From Cymbidium sinense (taxonomy: Eukaryota > Streptophyta > Magnoliopsida > Asparagales > Orchidaceae): a stretch of 64,000 nt of DNA. Within the stretch, counting starts at the first letter, position 1, and every line of letters begins with the position of its first letter. Shown here piece by piece: positions 46,701-57,414 of the stretch. Below the pieces are notes generated by a model. That model made no database searches, was not told the origin of the DNA, and saw only the letters and a list, made by a program, of their open reading frames with translations. The DNA lies in assembly GCA_021442155.1 (NCBI GenBank), contig CM038225.1, forward strand, positions 84,828,925 through 84,892,924, read 5' to 3'. The translations under genes and the position numbers were made by a program.

Positions 46701-49199
46701 TTTTTTTTAAGGGAACCCCATATAGTGGAATTTTATTTCCATAAAAAATGGTTACACGGTCCTTAAGAGGGAATAAACTCAAGAACTACTGCTCAAAGAG
46801 CTACAAACAGCCTAGAGAGTAAATCCCCTTTCTAATTACAATCAAAACAAAGCAAAAGGAAAGGAAAGCAACATATATAAATTGATAAAAGAAAAACCTT
46901 TGGACCATCTTCATCATAAGCTCTTGAGGATGAGAGAAGCCTATGCCTCCATTAGAGAAGAAGCCAACAAGAGAACATCACTGAGTCTGCAAACATCTAA
47001 AAGAAAGAGTTAGCACAATTAAAGTGATACAAATCAAAGTAAAAGTAAAAGTAGAATAGTATGAGAGAATTATAGAAGAGTGTGTGAGAACGGGCTTAGG
47101 CTTAGTCACACAAAATTGGGGCAGCCACAAACATGAGCATCCAAACTTCCAATGAAGGGTTACATCACAAGTGTTACTACCAGCCAAATGATGAGTGAAA
47201 TCATCCCCCATCATAGCATACGATGTGGAGCATATGGGGAGGAATTCATATGGTCTTTAGTACGCATACCCAAAATATAGCCACATACACTATAGAAAGA
47301 AGACAACATAGATCTAAATAGTAAAGGATGCCACCAATCCCTTATAAGATAAGTACCACCAACTAATGTCAACAAAGCATGAGATTGTAGAAACAACATC
47401 CCAATCCGGATGAAAATCTTGGCCACATCCACCATAGTATTAATATGACCACAACAATAAATATGAATGTCAAGTAGAACCATGAGTAAACACAACCAGT
47501 AGGTAAATCCAAAACAGCAAGCCACAGATAATGGGGTGAAGTACACAACAATCATCAAAGAAAAGGCCAGGTAGGAAACCAAATTAATATTCAGCCTGCT
47601 GAACAAAGTAAAACCCTTCCGCATAAAAGTAGGACCATCCCTACCCATATGAGAGCTCTTGTCCAGGTAAACAGCCCGTAAAGAGGGAAGCCATTCGGGA
47701 TTAGCAATACAGATGTTAACGATCACCTTGATAATAGCATGATCACAACAGTAATTGCACAAGTTTAGAAGATCCAAGAGAGAAATGAAATAACAGATAG
47801 ACCCATACCACAAAGGCCTAGTTAATATGGTAATCCATACAGCAAACAACAGGATAAGAAACCAGCCACAAAACAAGCCGCAATAGCTAGGCTGCAAAAC
47901 ATAAGAACCTGAAAGACCATGCTGGCAATAACCAAAATGGCAAAATATATACTGAACCCGACATAGGATATTGTAGGCAGTACCAATACTGCAATGAACC
48001 AAAATGAAAATTGAAAAATAATAGATACAATCACGCAATTCCGTGGAAAATAACCAAGGTAGCAAACAACACTAGAAACTACAACAGGAGAGGGAGTCAA
48101 GAAGCAAACCCAATCGTTCAAGGAAACAACTGTGATGGCAAGCAAAAAAAGCATTCTATCTTTGCATGTTGGGAAAAGGGGTAGCACAAACCAACAGGTT
48201 AGCAAATCAGGAGACATAAACCCAAAGACCAGCTTAAAAAGAACCCAACATGAAACAAGACAACAAATAGTTAACCAACTGGGAGAACAAAGGCAAGGAC
48301 CTCCAATATAGGATAACCATAGAAATGATACATGGTAATGCATCAGAAACCAATAGTTCCATAAGCAATAATCAGCCTGGTGGACATAGTAGTCCAAAAA
48401 ACCATTCAATTTATTAGCAAAACCCCAATCATGGCCTCCCAAATAAATGTTAATAATCACCTTGATAATAGCATGATCATAATAATAATTGCACAAGTCT
48501 ACAAGATCCAAGAGAGGATTGTAAAGGCAGATAGACCCATACCTCAAAGTCACGTTGTCGGCTATCACACACAAAACGAAGAGCATAAGACTAGTCAAGA
48601 AACCAACCATAATAGTTAGCTCAAGGTACAAACCCTTAAAACCATTCAGTAGCCAAAAAAAGCATACCAAATCGTCGATAGAGATTATAGGCGTACATTT
48701 ACTACATTGAAACAAAAGGAGAATCGAAAGATATAGCAGCATTAAATCCTTCAAATCAAGAGGAGAAAGCGGTGGCTAAGCAATCGGATTAGTAGACAGG
48801 AAAGAAGGGCAAAAAACAATCCCAATTGTGCAAAGAGACAAACAGAAAACATTCCCAGTTGTGTAGTAAGATAGCCTTGATGGCAACCAAAAAACATAAT
48901 CTGTCCCTGCAGATTAGGAAAAGGGGCATCACAACCAAGCAAATTTGGGAAATAGGTAACACAGCCCCCTTCAGTAAGGGAAAAAACAAGTACAGTAATA
49001 CCCAATAAGTAGGAGGACAATTAACAGTAAACCAACAACTGATGCTATAAAGGTAAGAGCCTCCTGCACAGGAAAACCAGGTAATAGTTTCAGTAAAATG
49101 CATCAGAAAAAACCAAGTAGCAATAAAAAATTTTTAAAAAAAGGAATGAAACAAATAGGTTAGGTAAACCATTAACAGATCAAAAACATAAAACTGAGA
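46701..49199 (-). other. LINE E 3' region with internal repeats and long hydrophobic frames
   Basis: Two long open frames occur here, 47822-48754 (310 codons) and 47211-48065 (284 codons), overlapping in different frames, with a third at 48751-49103. Their products are rich in L, F, C, Y and W. A block of about 100 bases at 47700-47800 recurs at 48440-48545, about 740 bases away, and reads in the same relative frame (YGSIC....LLDL..LCNY..DHAIIKVI.NI). A weaker third version (LLDIHIYCCGHIN) lies at about 47420-47480. I see no recognised family. The strand is T-rich, which alone lengthens such frames and makes them hydrophobic, so I do not call them genes. The terminal 300 bases match the end of LINE D. 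Confidence 0.65.
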
Positions 49200-52100
49200 T
49201 TAATTTCTGATATAGGGTAATCCAGTATTGTCCAAATTAACTAATCCATGCAAGTGTTTAGGAAGATTAAGCTGATCAAAGAAAGTTATATCTTCTAATC
49301 TGGCACCCAGATTAGCAAGATAATCAGCACATGCATTACCTTCACGCCAAACATGAGTGATTTTGAAACAAACTTGAGATAGAATAGCTCTAGTGTGATT
49401 AAGGAGGTAATACAAATCTGTATTACCCACCACACAGGAGGTCAACATATATTAAGAAGAGCATCACCTCAATCCAATGTTAAGCCAACCTTTTGTAAAC
49501 AAATCTCAATAGCTTTTTTGAGAGCCATTAATTCAACAAAGATAACAAACATGCAGTAAGAGGATAGGCAAAAGCACAAGTAACATTACCTTTAAAGTTT
49601 CTAAAAATGCCACCACATCCAAAAGCATTTTGAGAAATGGAGCCGTCAGTATTAATTTTGATAATATTTTTATGAGGCTTTATCCAATAGACAATCTTAT
49701 CTTCTTTACAAATAGGATAATCAGGCATGCTAAGACCAAGTTTGTTGACCACAAATTTACAGCCTTTAAATTGAGTGTTGGTAATTAAACTGGCATTAAA
49801 TAAAGCATGAATTTTATCTTTAATTCTAACAATAATCCTTTTATGATTTATAGGAATCCCACGATATTTGGCATTATTTCTATCCATCCATATGAACCAT
49901 ATAAGAGTGATGGCAGTTATCACTTTAATGTGACCTTTTACAGTTCTTTGAAAATAAACATCAAGAAGTTGATAAAAGGATAAAGTGCCATTAAAATGGT
50001 CAATATTAAAAAGATCATCATACCAAACCCGAAGTTTAGAGGCAATAGCTCCATTCACTGAGACATGGTTCACAGTCTCAATGTGAAAACAACAGTTGTA
50101 TTTTGAAGGTAAATAAAAGCCTTTACCCCACATTAAGGAATCAACAAGGATGAAATTTTTCAAAATTCTCCAAGTAAGAATAAGAAATGGGAATAGTGTT
50201 ATTCCAAAGTTTAACAAACACATTGGAGAAATCATGAGCTTCTCTAATATGAATCCAGACATCTTTAAGGTTAAAATCACCATTTTGAGATAGCTTAAAG
50301 AGAATCTGATCAGGATGGTTAGAAATGATAGGGATGTTAGTGAATTTATGTAAAAGAGAGAATACAAGCTTTGTATCATTCCATTTATTATTCAGCCAGA
50401 AAGAGTTTACTTTAATAGCAACAGTGGAGTGAGTAGATAATAAATCATCAATAGAGCCACTACCAGTCCAATTGTCTTGCCAAAAGAAAGAAGATCCAAA
50501 GTTGACCCCCCAAGAAATAAGGGGTTTAGCTTCCCATTTAATGGAACAAAGTCTTTTCCATACATGAGAGTCACCCACCTTGTAAGGATAGATGAGAGGA
50601 TGCTTACCCTGGCAGTACTTGGCAGTCATGAATTTAGCCTAGAGACTATTTTTGCTCCTAAAGTTCCACCAAAGTTTATGAGAGAATGCAGTAATAGTTT
50701 CACGGATTGGCTTACAACCAAGCCCACCTTCAGCAAGGGTTCCACAACTTTTATACCAAGAAGTCCAATGCATCCTTTTAGTAGAATTGTTTGAGCCCAG
50801 AAAAATTTATTAAGGAGGTGCTCAATTCTGTTTAAGATAGAATTAGTAGGCACAATGGTTTGAATAAGATATAAAGGCATGTAGTTAAGGGTAATCTTAA
50901 GATAAGTGAGTCTACAACTAAAGGCTAGTAAATGAAATTCCCAAATAGAAATTTTATTAGAAATTTTTTGGATTAACTCATCAAAGAGATGTGATCTTTT
51001 CTGACCTTTATAAAGAGGAGCTCCAAGATATTTAATAGGAAGGTGTTGTAGTTGAAAATTGGTGATTCCCAAGATTTGATTAATTTTGTTATTAGAGATT
51101 TTAGAGAAAGGAATGAAATAGCTTTTTACTTCATTAATAGAAAGCCCACTTTCCTTCCCAAATTTATTTAAGAAGTTTTTAATGTTTTTAATGTTGTGAA
51201 TGGAAGCATTGCAAAAGATAATGAAATCATCAGCAAAACTAAGATTAGAGATAAGAATACCACCCAAAGTTTTAAAAAACATGCTTGGATTATTGTTGAA
51301 GAGGTCATTAATGCTCCTAAAAAGATATTCCATATCAATAATAAAAAGAGAGGGAGACAAGGGATCCCCTTGTCTCAAACCATGAGAAGAAGGAAAGAAG
51401 CCTAAGGCCTAACCATTCAGAATAATAGAGAACCAAGCATTACTAATAGAATTTTTGATGAGGGAGATGAAATTATCAGAGAAGCCAAACAAATGAAGAA
51501 TTTGAAAAAGAAAGGTCCAAGAGATGTTGTCAAAAGCTTTAGAGATATCCAATTTGAAAAGGATGTTACCACCTCTATTAGAGGCATCCAAATCATGACT
51601 CAGCTCTTGGGCAAGAAGAATGTTATCATATATTGCTCTACCTCTAACGAAACCAGTTTGGTTGAGCGAAATAATTTTTTGGAGCAGAGGACTAATTTTG
51701 TTGGAAAGCAATTTAGCAATCAGTTTATGAAAAAGGTGCGATAGGCGAAATCACACTTTCAGGGATTATCATGGATTATCAATTTTGGGTATAAGTACAA
51801 TGGATGTGCTAGAGAAATATCTAGGAAGAGGATTACCATTAAATAAATCAACCACAATGTCAACTAAATCATACATAATAACAGGCCAATAATGCTGAAA
51901 AAATTTAGTGTAGCCTTCCGGGCCAGCAGCAGAATCAGCATTCATATTATTAAGAATTTGACCAACCTCTGCTTCCGTAGGTACCATAGTAAGCAAGTGA
52001 TTGTCATCACTGGTAATTGTTAAGGGAATCAAATGAGAATTCGAGATAGCCTCTAAAGTATGGCTCTTATTCAACAAATTTCTAAAGTGATTAGTGACAA

Positions 52101-53263
52101 AGTCTTTAATCTCATTATTGTCAGTGATCCAGTTACCATTATCACTTTTAAATTTTTTGGAGAAAGTTTAAAGCTCTCTTTTTTTGAACAAGAGCATGGA
52201 AATATCCGTATTTCATTCCCCATCAATATGTTTACTAGCTTTTGCCGCCAATAAGTTTCTTCCATATTCTAATAGGTAACTAGGTTATCTTTGGCTTCAT
52301 TTAAATCCTTCAGTTTAGAAGAATCACTGAAAACTGCATATTCAAGACAACAAACCACTTGTTCCATGTTTTTGATATTAGCAAAGATATTTTTAAAATG
52401 ATGCTTGTTCCACCAAGCAAGGTTTTGTTTAAGTCTTTTAAGCTTAAACCAAAGATGAATCATGCCCTTAATAGAATTATCGGTGAAGAGGGGGGCCATC
52501 TAGTTGGTGGAGACAACCTTTAAGAAATCAATGTGCTGAATCCACATATTCTGGAATCTGAAAGAGGTAGACGAGGAGAGTCTCGTAGAGGGATTTTTAA
52601 TAGATATCAAAAGAGGAGCATGGTCGGATAAAGTTCTACTCGAATGCTCAATAGAGGTATGAGGCCATTGATTAGTCCAAAGAGAGTTAAAGAGAGTTTT
52701 ATCAAGCTGTTGCCAGAGTCTAGAGTTATGCCAAGTGTAATCCGAACCTGAGTAGCCAATGTCAATAAGGTTGCAATCAAGAATCATATTGGAAAAATAT
52801 TCCATGGAATGAATGTTAGGAGAACAACCACCCCTTCTTTTAGAGGACGAGAGGATAGTGTTGAAATCGCCCCCAACCAACCAAGGTTTGTTAACAGTTG
52901 AAGCAAAAGTTCTTAAATGGTCCCAAAGGATGTTCCTACTAGCCCTATTACAAGAAGCATAAAAGAAGGAGCCTAGAGCAGAGAAATCACCCAAAGAGAT
53001 ATGGACATTGACAACTTGCTGAAGGTCATCAAGGATAGATACATTACTAAATTAATCCAGAAACATGAAATTTTATTGCTAATATTATAGAAGAAATTTT
53101 TAAAACCTAGCATTCTAGCAACATGGTTGATCTTAGAAGAATATATGAGGGGTTCAATAAGAACCAGTAAAGCAATATTATTAATATGACATAGACGTCT
53201 AACACGGTTATAGACAATGAGGGTCCCAATCCCTCGAACATTCCAAATAAGTGTGTTAAACAT
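49200..53263 (-). pseudogene. LINE E ORF2: endonuclease, reverse transcriptase, RNase H (few disruptions)
   Basis: The start ATG at 53263 lies in MFNTLIWNVRGIGT, and LIEPLIY follows with the catalytic Glu. After a frameshift near 52980 the endonuclease continues at 52500-52994: GGDFNTIL, YTWHN, LDKTLFN and SDHAPLLI. The RT has NQTGFVRGRAIYDNILLAQE and FKLDISKAFDN (51409-51711), one stop where C has Glu in NGEALGFF, then GLRQGDPLSPSLF and FADDFIIF (50626-51378). A one-base loss at about 50795 breaks FFWGSNN. Linker and RNase H follow: NTDGSISQNAFGCGG (49528-50379) and HVWREGNACADYLANLGA (49200-49448), ending in LPYIRN. The segment around 51715-51780, between LIPKIDNP and the FHKLIAKLLSNK part, is scrambled. 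The protein cannot be made whole, but catalytic residues of RT are present. Confidence 0.92.
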
Positions 53264-53330
53264 AAAGGAAAAGTAAAATAAGCTATAGCAAAAAATTGAT
53301 AACAGGGGGATAAGAAGGAACATAAAACAT

Positions 53331-54837
53331 TTATTTATGAGATGTGGAACCAGATTTAGTAGATCTTGTTGAGTTATTAGAAAACATTTTTGCTTTTAGT
53401 GATTTCTTTTTAAAAAAAGTTTGAAATGGTCTATTTTTATCCAAAGAATCACCATCCAAAAAAGATTGATTAGTTGTATTAAGAATGGGGTTAGAATCAA
53501 TCAAAGTATTTTTAATGATAACTTCCCCTTCCTCAATTTTAGTATTAAGCTAAAAGGACGGATTAGCATGCATGTCAATCTCGGGATTAGAAGAAGGAGA
53601 CATTGTAAAACTATTTAGAGCATAGATTTCAGGATCAGCTTCAAATTTTTTTTCAGATTTTCCTCCATCATCAAGTTTCCATTCAAATTACTATTAGGGT
53701 TTACATGCTCCTCCTCATGTTCAACATTCAAAAGAGGCAAGGTAGTCTGAGTAGAGATAATATCTTGAGGAGGCAAATTATTATGTAAAGCAGGGTTGAC
53801 ATTCAAACCATCATATTCAACATTTTGATCAACATTAGTAATATCTTTAACATGCTCAGATTGAAATTTCTTATTATCATCATTGAGCACTTCATTAAGC
53901 AAAATAGTTGGTGCCAAGGAAGTAGAAATTGGATTCCCATTTTGATTAATCTTGGGAACATAAATAGATTTACCCACTTTATCGGTTGGTAGATTAGGAT
54001 TAGGATCAGTCAAGTTTTTCTTTTTTTTTTTGTTGGGTGTAGCAAAAAACATTGAATTATCGTCCCATGAATTTTGCAATGGGTAAAATAGAAAATTCTC
54101 AAATTCAACTTTTGAATGTAACCAAACTTTTAGAGCCTATCCAAACTTAGGGTACTTTTAGAGATATCAATTTCCACCAAAATAGCAATGAAGGTTGGGA
54201 TCTCACAGCGGTGGCCTGATCAATTTGAAGAGGTCGGCCAAAAAGGGCCCCAACAGCAAAAAAGAACTTGATGCGTAACATAGTGAATTCTCATATTAGG
54301 AAAAGCCAACCAAACAAAAATAATCGGTGATTCCTCTTTTATATCAAAAAGGGGAGACCACTTTAAAAGACACATTTGATAATTGAAAACAAAATAAGAA
54401 CGTCGTGATAAAACCTTTGAATAATCTAGATCATTAGTAAGCTAAATTAAAATGTTCCTTGGATCAATCAAACCAATAGAAAATGCACCTGAAAGCTTAA
54501 GAATGTGAAAAAATGAGTGGATATTATCTATATTGGGTCACCGCAAAGTAAATTTACCAACTAAAGTGAATTCGTAAGGCTTAGCTAGCTTCTCAACATC
54601 ATTATCCGAGCACATAATTGCAGGGATGCCACGAAATGAGGTCGACATCAAATTCACCGAATCAGTAGGGGAAAGGCTCTTACTAGAGAGAGCATCCTTA
54701 AAGGATTTAATCGCGCATAAAGTAGAAGGAGCTTTTGGATCCATAAATCCCTTTGAATCAGATGCCCTAGCCGCTGCCTCCATGAAGGAACCGCTCAGCT
54801 GTGCGGCCAAAAGAACTGCAGCCATCAACAAGACCAC
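53331..54837 (-). pseudogene. LINE E ORF1 remnant (gag-like, DUF4283-like region)
   Basis: The N-terminal frame is open at 54538-54837 and ends with KPYEFTLVGKFTLR, the start of the DUF4283-like region. The middle is frameshifted and keeps FPNMRIHYVT and similar pieces. The knuckle region near 54050-54085 is damaged (the CSHC part is altered, unlike LINE B). The C-terminal part is open at 53615-54079 with a lysine run, the NGNPISTSLAP segment and an Asn/Asp-rich tail. The frame ends with STKSGSTSHK and a TAA at 53331-53333. The start used here is the first Met of the open N-terminal frame; the true start may differ. Confidence 0.8.
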
Positions 54838-54973
54838 GGAAGCATCACACGGATGGCCAAACAGAGGAAAAAAAATAAAAGCCGATCGAAAATTGAGTAA
54901 AATAAATCAGACCACAAGGAAACAGGATTTAGAATGAAGGAAAACAGCCAGAGAGCCAGAGAGGAGGAGAGAG

Positions 54974-56180
54974 TGGGTTTAGGGTTTTTTTTTATTAAAT
55001 TTTTTTATTTGGTTTTTTTGGTTTTTTTGTTTTTTTTTGTTTTTGGTTTTTTTTTTGGTTTTTTTTTTGGGTTTTGTATTTTTTTTTATTTTGGTTTAGT
55101 TTTGGGTTTTTTTATTTTGTTTTTTAGTTTTTTTTTTTGTTTTGTTTAGGGATTTTTATTTGTTTGTTTGGTTTTTTTTTTGTTTGGTTTTTTTTTCTTT
55201 TGGTTTTTTGTTTTTTTTGTTTTGTTTTGTTTTTGGTTTTTTTTTTTAGTTTGGGTTTATTTGTTTTTTTTGGTTTTTTTTTTTATTTGGTTTTTTTGGT
55301 GGTTTTTCTTTTCTTTTGTTTTGGTTTTGTTTTTTTTTTTTATTTTTGGTCTTTTTCTTTTGGTTTTGGTTTTGTTTATTTTTTTTTGTTTTTTTTTGTT
55401 TTTTATTTTTTCTTTGTTTTTTGGTTTTTTTTTGATTTTGGTTTTGGTTTGGTTTATTTTGGTTTTTTTGGTTTGGTTTTATTTTTTTTTTTGGTTTTTT
55501 GGTTTTTTTTGGTTTTTTTTTTTTTTTTTATTTTGTTTTTTGTTTTTTTAGTTTTTTGTTTGGTTTTGTTTTCTTTGATTTTTTTTAGTTTTATTTTTAT
55601 TTTTTTGGTTTTTTATTTTATTTGGTTTTATTTTTTTTGTTTGGTTTTTGTTTAGTTTTTTGTTTTGTCTATTTTCTTTTCTTTGTTGGTTTATTTTTTT
55701 TTATTTTTTTCTTTTGGTTTGGTTTTTGATTTTTTTTTAGTTTTGGTCTTCTTTGGTTTTAGTTTGGTTTGGTGGTTGGTTTTATTTTATTTTTGGTTTT
55801 TTGGTTTTTTTTTTGTTTGGTTTGGGTTTTATTTTTTTTTTTTTGGTTTTTGGGTTTGGGTTTTTTTTTTTGGTTTTTTTTTGGTTTGGTTGGTTTGGTT
55901 TTTTTTTTGTTTGGTTTATTTTGGTTTATTTTGTTTTTTTTTTTTTTTGGTTGGTTAGTTTTGGTTTTTGGTTTTTTTTGTTTTGTTTGTTTTGTATTTG
56001 GTTTGGGTTTGGTTTGGAGTTTAGGTTTAGGTTTAGGGTTTAGGTTTAGTGTTTAGGGTTTTAGGATTAGGGTTTAGGATTTAGGGTTTAGGATTTAGAG
56101 GTTTAGGTTTAGGGTTTAGGTTTGTTTAGATTTTAGGTTTAGGGTTGGCTTTAGTCTAGGGTTTAGGGTTTTGGCTTTAT
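54974..56180 (+). repeat. Telomere-derived block 7, mostly a T/G-only tract
   Basis: After GGGTTTAGGG at the LINE E 5' end, the sequence from about 54985 to 56010 consists nearly only of T and G (TTTGGTTTTTTTGG words), with rare A and C. From 56010 to 56180 ordinary TTTAGGG/TTTAGGT repeats return, ending at the poly(A) of the GR-RBP fragment. The long frames here, such as 55137-55655 and 55168-55551, encode almost only F, L, V, W and G and are an effect of composition. Confidence 0.92.
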
Positions 56181-56241
56181 TTTTTAACTAAGAATAAATT
56201 CATTCAACATTTCTTCTTTTGATTTCATCAACGTAACACAT
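56181..56241 (-). pseudogene. GR-RBP 3' UTR fragment, copy 4, at the right edge of the array
   Basis: The stretch 'aactaagaataaattcattc' followed by 'aacatttcttcttttgattt' and 'catcaacgtaacaca' matches the 3' UTR ends of copies 1 to 3, next to a T-run at 56181-56185 and telomere-like sequence. It breaks off at about 56241, where non-telomeric sequence begins. No coding part is left. Confidence 0.75.
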
Positions 56242-57414
56242 TTGACCTCACTTTGAGTGAGTTCTCAACCTCCTCTTCTTATACCCTGTAACCTTCTAGA
56301 CACTATGATTTTCTTAGTCATAAGACACTTCTAGAGATTATGTGAACACATGACCTAAGCCTAGAGACTTAGAAGGGTTAATCATAAGATTAGGCCATGA
56401 TTTAGGGACTTAGGAAAATCACCAACCCTATAGCCTAAACCCAATCCATGTACACCTTCTTAAATTCAATTCAAATCCAAATTTCCAACCAAACCTCAAA
56501 CTCAATTTCAAATCCAAATCCAAGTCCAAACTCAATTCCAAATGATTGAAACCCAAGATCAAATCCAAACTTGAAATCCTTCTTAAGCCCTTTAATCAAC
56601 CTTCATGAACATAGCCAATATTCCATCCTATTCAATCCAAACTCAATTGATTTTCTTATAAATCAATTACACCTCAATTATCTTCTCAAATAGAAATAAA
56701 ATATAAATTCAAATAGCCAAAACCAAATCCAAAATCAAATCAAAACCTAATTTAAACTATTTAAGCCATTTCCTTGAACTTGGCCAAAACCCATCTAAAT
56801 CAAGCCAAAATCAATAGATTTTCTCTTGAATCAATAATTCCTTCAATCACCTATCTAGATATAAATAAAACCTACAATCATTCAATCAAACCAACATTAA
56901 CCCAAGTCAAACCCAACCTAGCCCATTTGATGTGAAATATTATAATGAACCAAAACTCATTTGAATCCAAACAAATTGCAATTGAATTAATATATCAATC
57001 TCAAATCTATATATTAACTCAAATAAATCAAGCCATCTAAATCCAATTGGTTCACTTGACCCAAACATGCCAATTTGACCTACATGGACCAAAATCTAAT
57101 TCAATACAAACCAAAGTGAATTAAGCCAATCCAAACTTCATGTCATGATTATTGATCAACCTAGGATGATCAATTGTTATAAATTGGGTCAAACCAAGTC
57201 AACCTAGCATGTTGACCAAGTCAACCCTTTAGCTTATATGAACCCAAACTAGCCAAATTGCAACCTAAGCCAAATCCATCAATACCAATGATTCAAATCA
57301 ACCCAAAATCAACATTTAAACATGACTTGACCTTCAATTGAGCCAAAGCTAGCCCAATTGGCACTCTTGACCCAAGTTGACCCAAATTGACATAAAGGGG
57401 TCAAATTAGACTAA

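Larger units (their letters stand above)
46701..54973 (-). mobile_element. LINE element E: near full-length L1-type element in telomere-like DNA
   Basis: This is the longest and best preserved LINE of the window, about 8.3 kb on the minus strand. The 5' end at about 54973 (CTCTCTCCTCCTCTCTGGCTC) adjoins GGGTTTAGGG. The 3' end has an A-run at 46708-46701 followed directly by CCCTAAACCCC. It holds ORF1, a gap of 67 bases, ORF2 with endonuclease, RT, linker and RNase H, and a 3' region of about 2.5 kb. It groups with A and B. Several stops and frameshifts inactivate it, but catalytic motifs of the endonuclease and RT are mostly intact at residue level. The element lies just upstream of LINE D in the same orientation. 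Confidence 0.92.

Noticed and set aside
47211..49103. Hydrophobic minus-strand frames as host membrane protein genes
   Set aside because: They lie inside LINE E between its RNase H end and its poly(A), overlap in different frames, and show no known family. Kept only as a finding.
55137..55958. Long plus-strand frames of up to 172 codons, rich in F, L, V, W and G
   Set aside because: The DNA is almost only T and G. Stop codons need A, so open frames arise by composition alone and no domain is visible.
54985..56010. Oxytricha-type TTTTGGGG telomere repeat
   Set aside because: There is no regular TTTTGGGG period. G mostly occurs in pairs and T-runs vary in length, next to ordinary TTTAGGG repeats.
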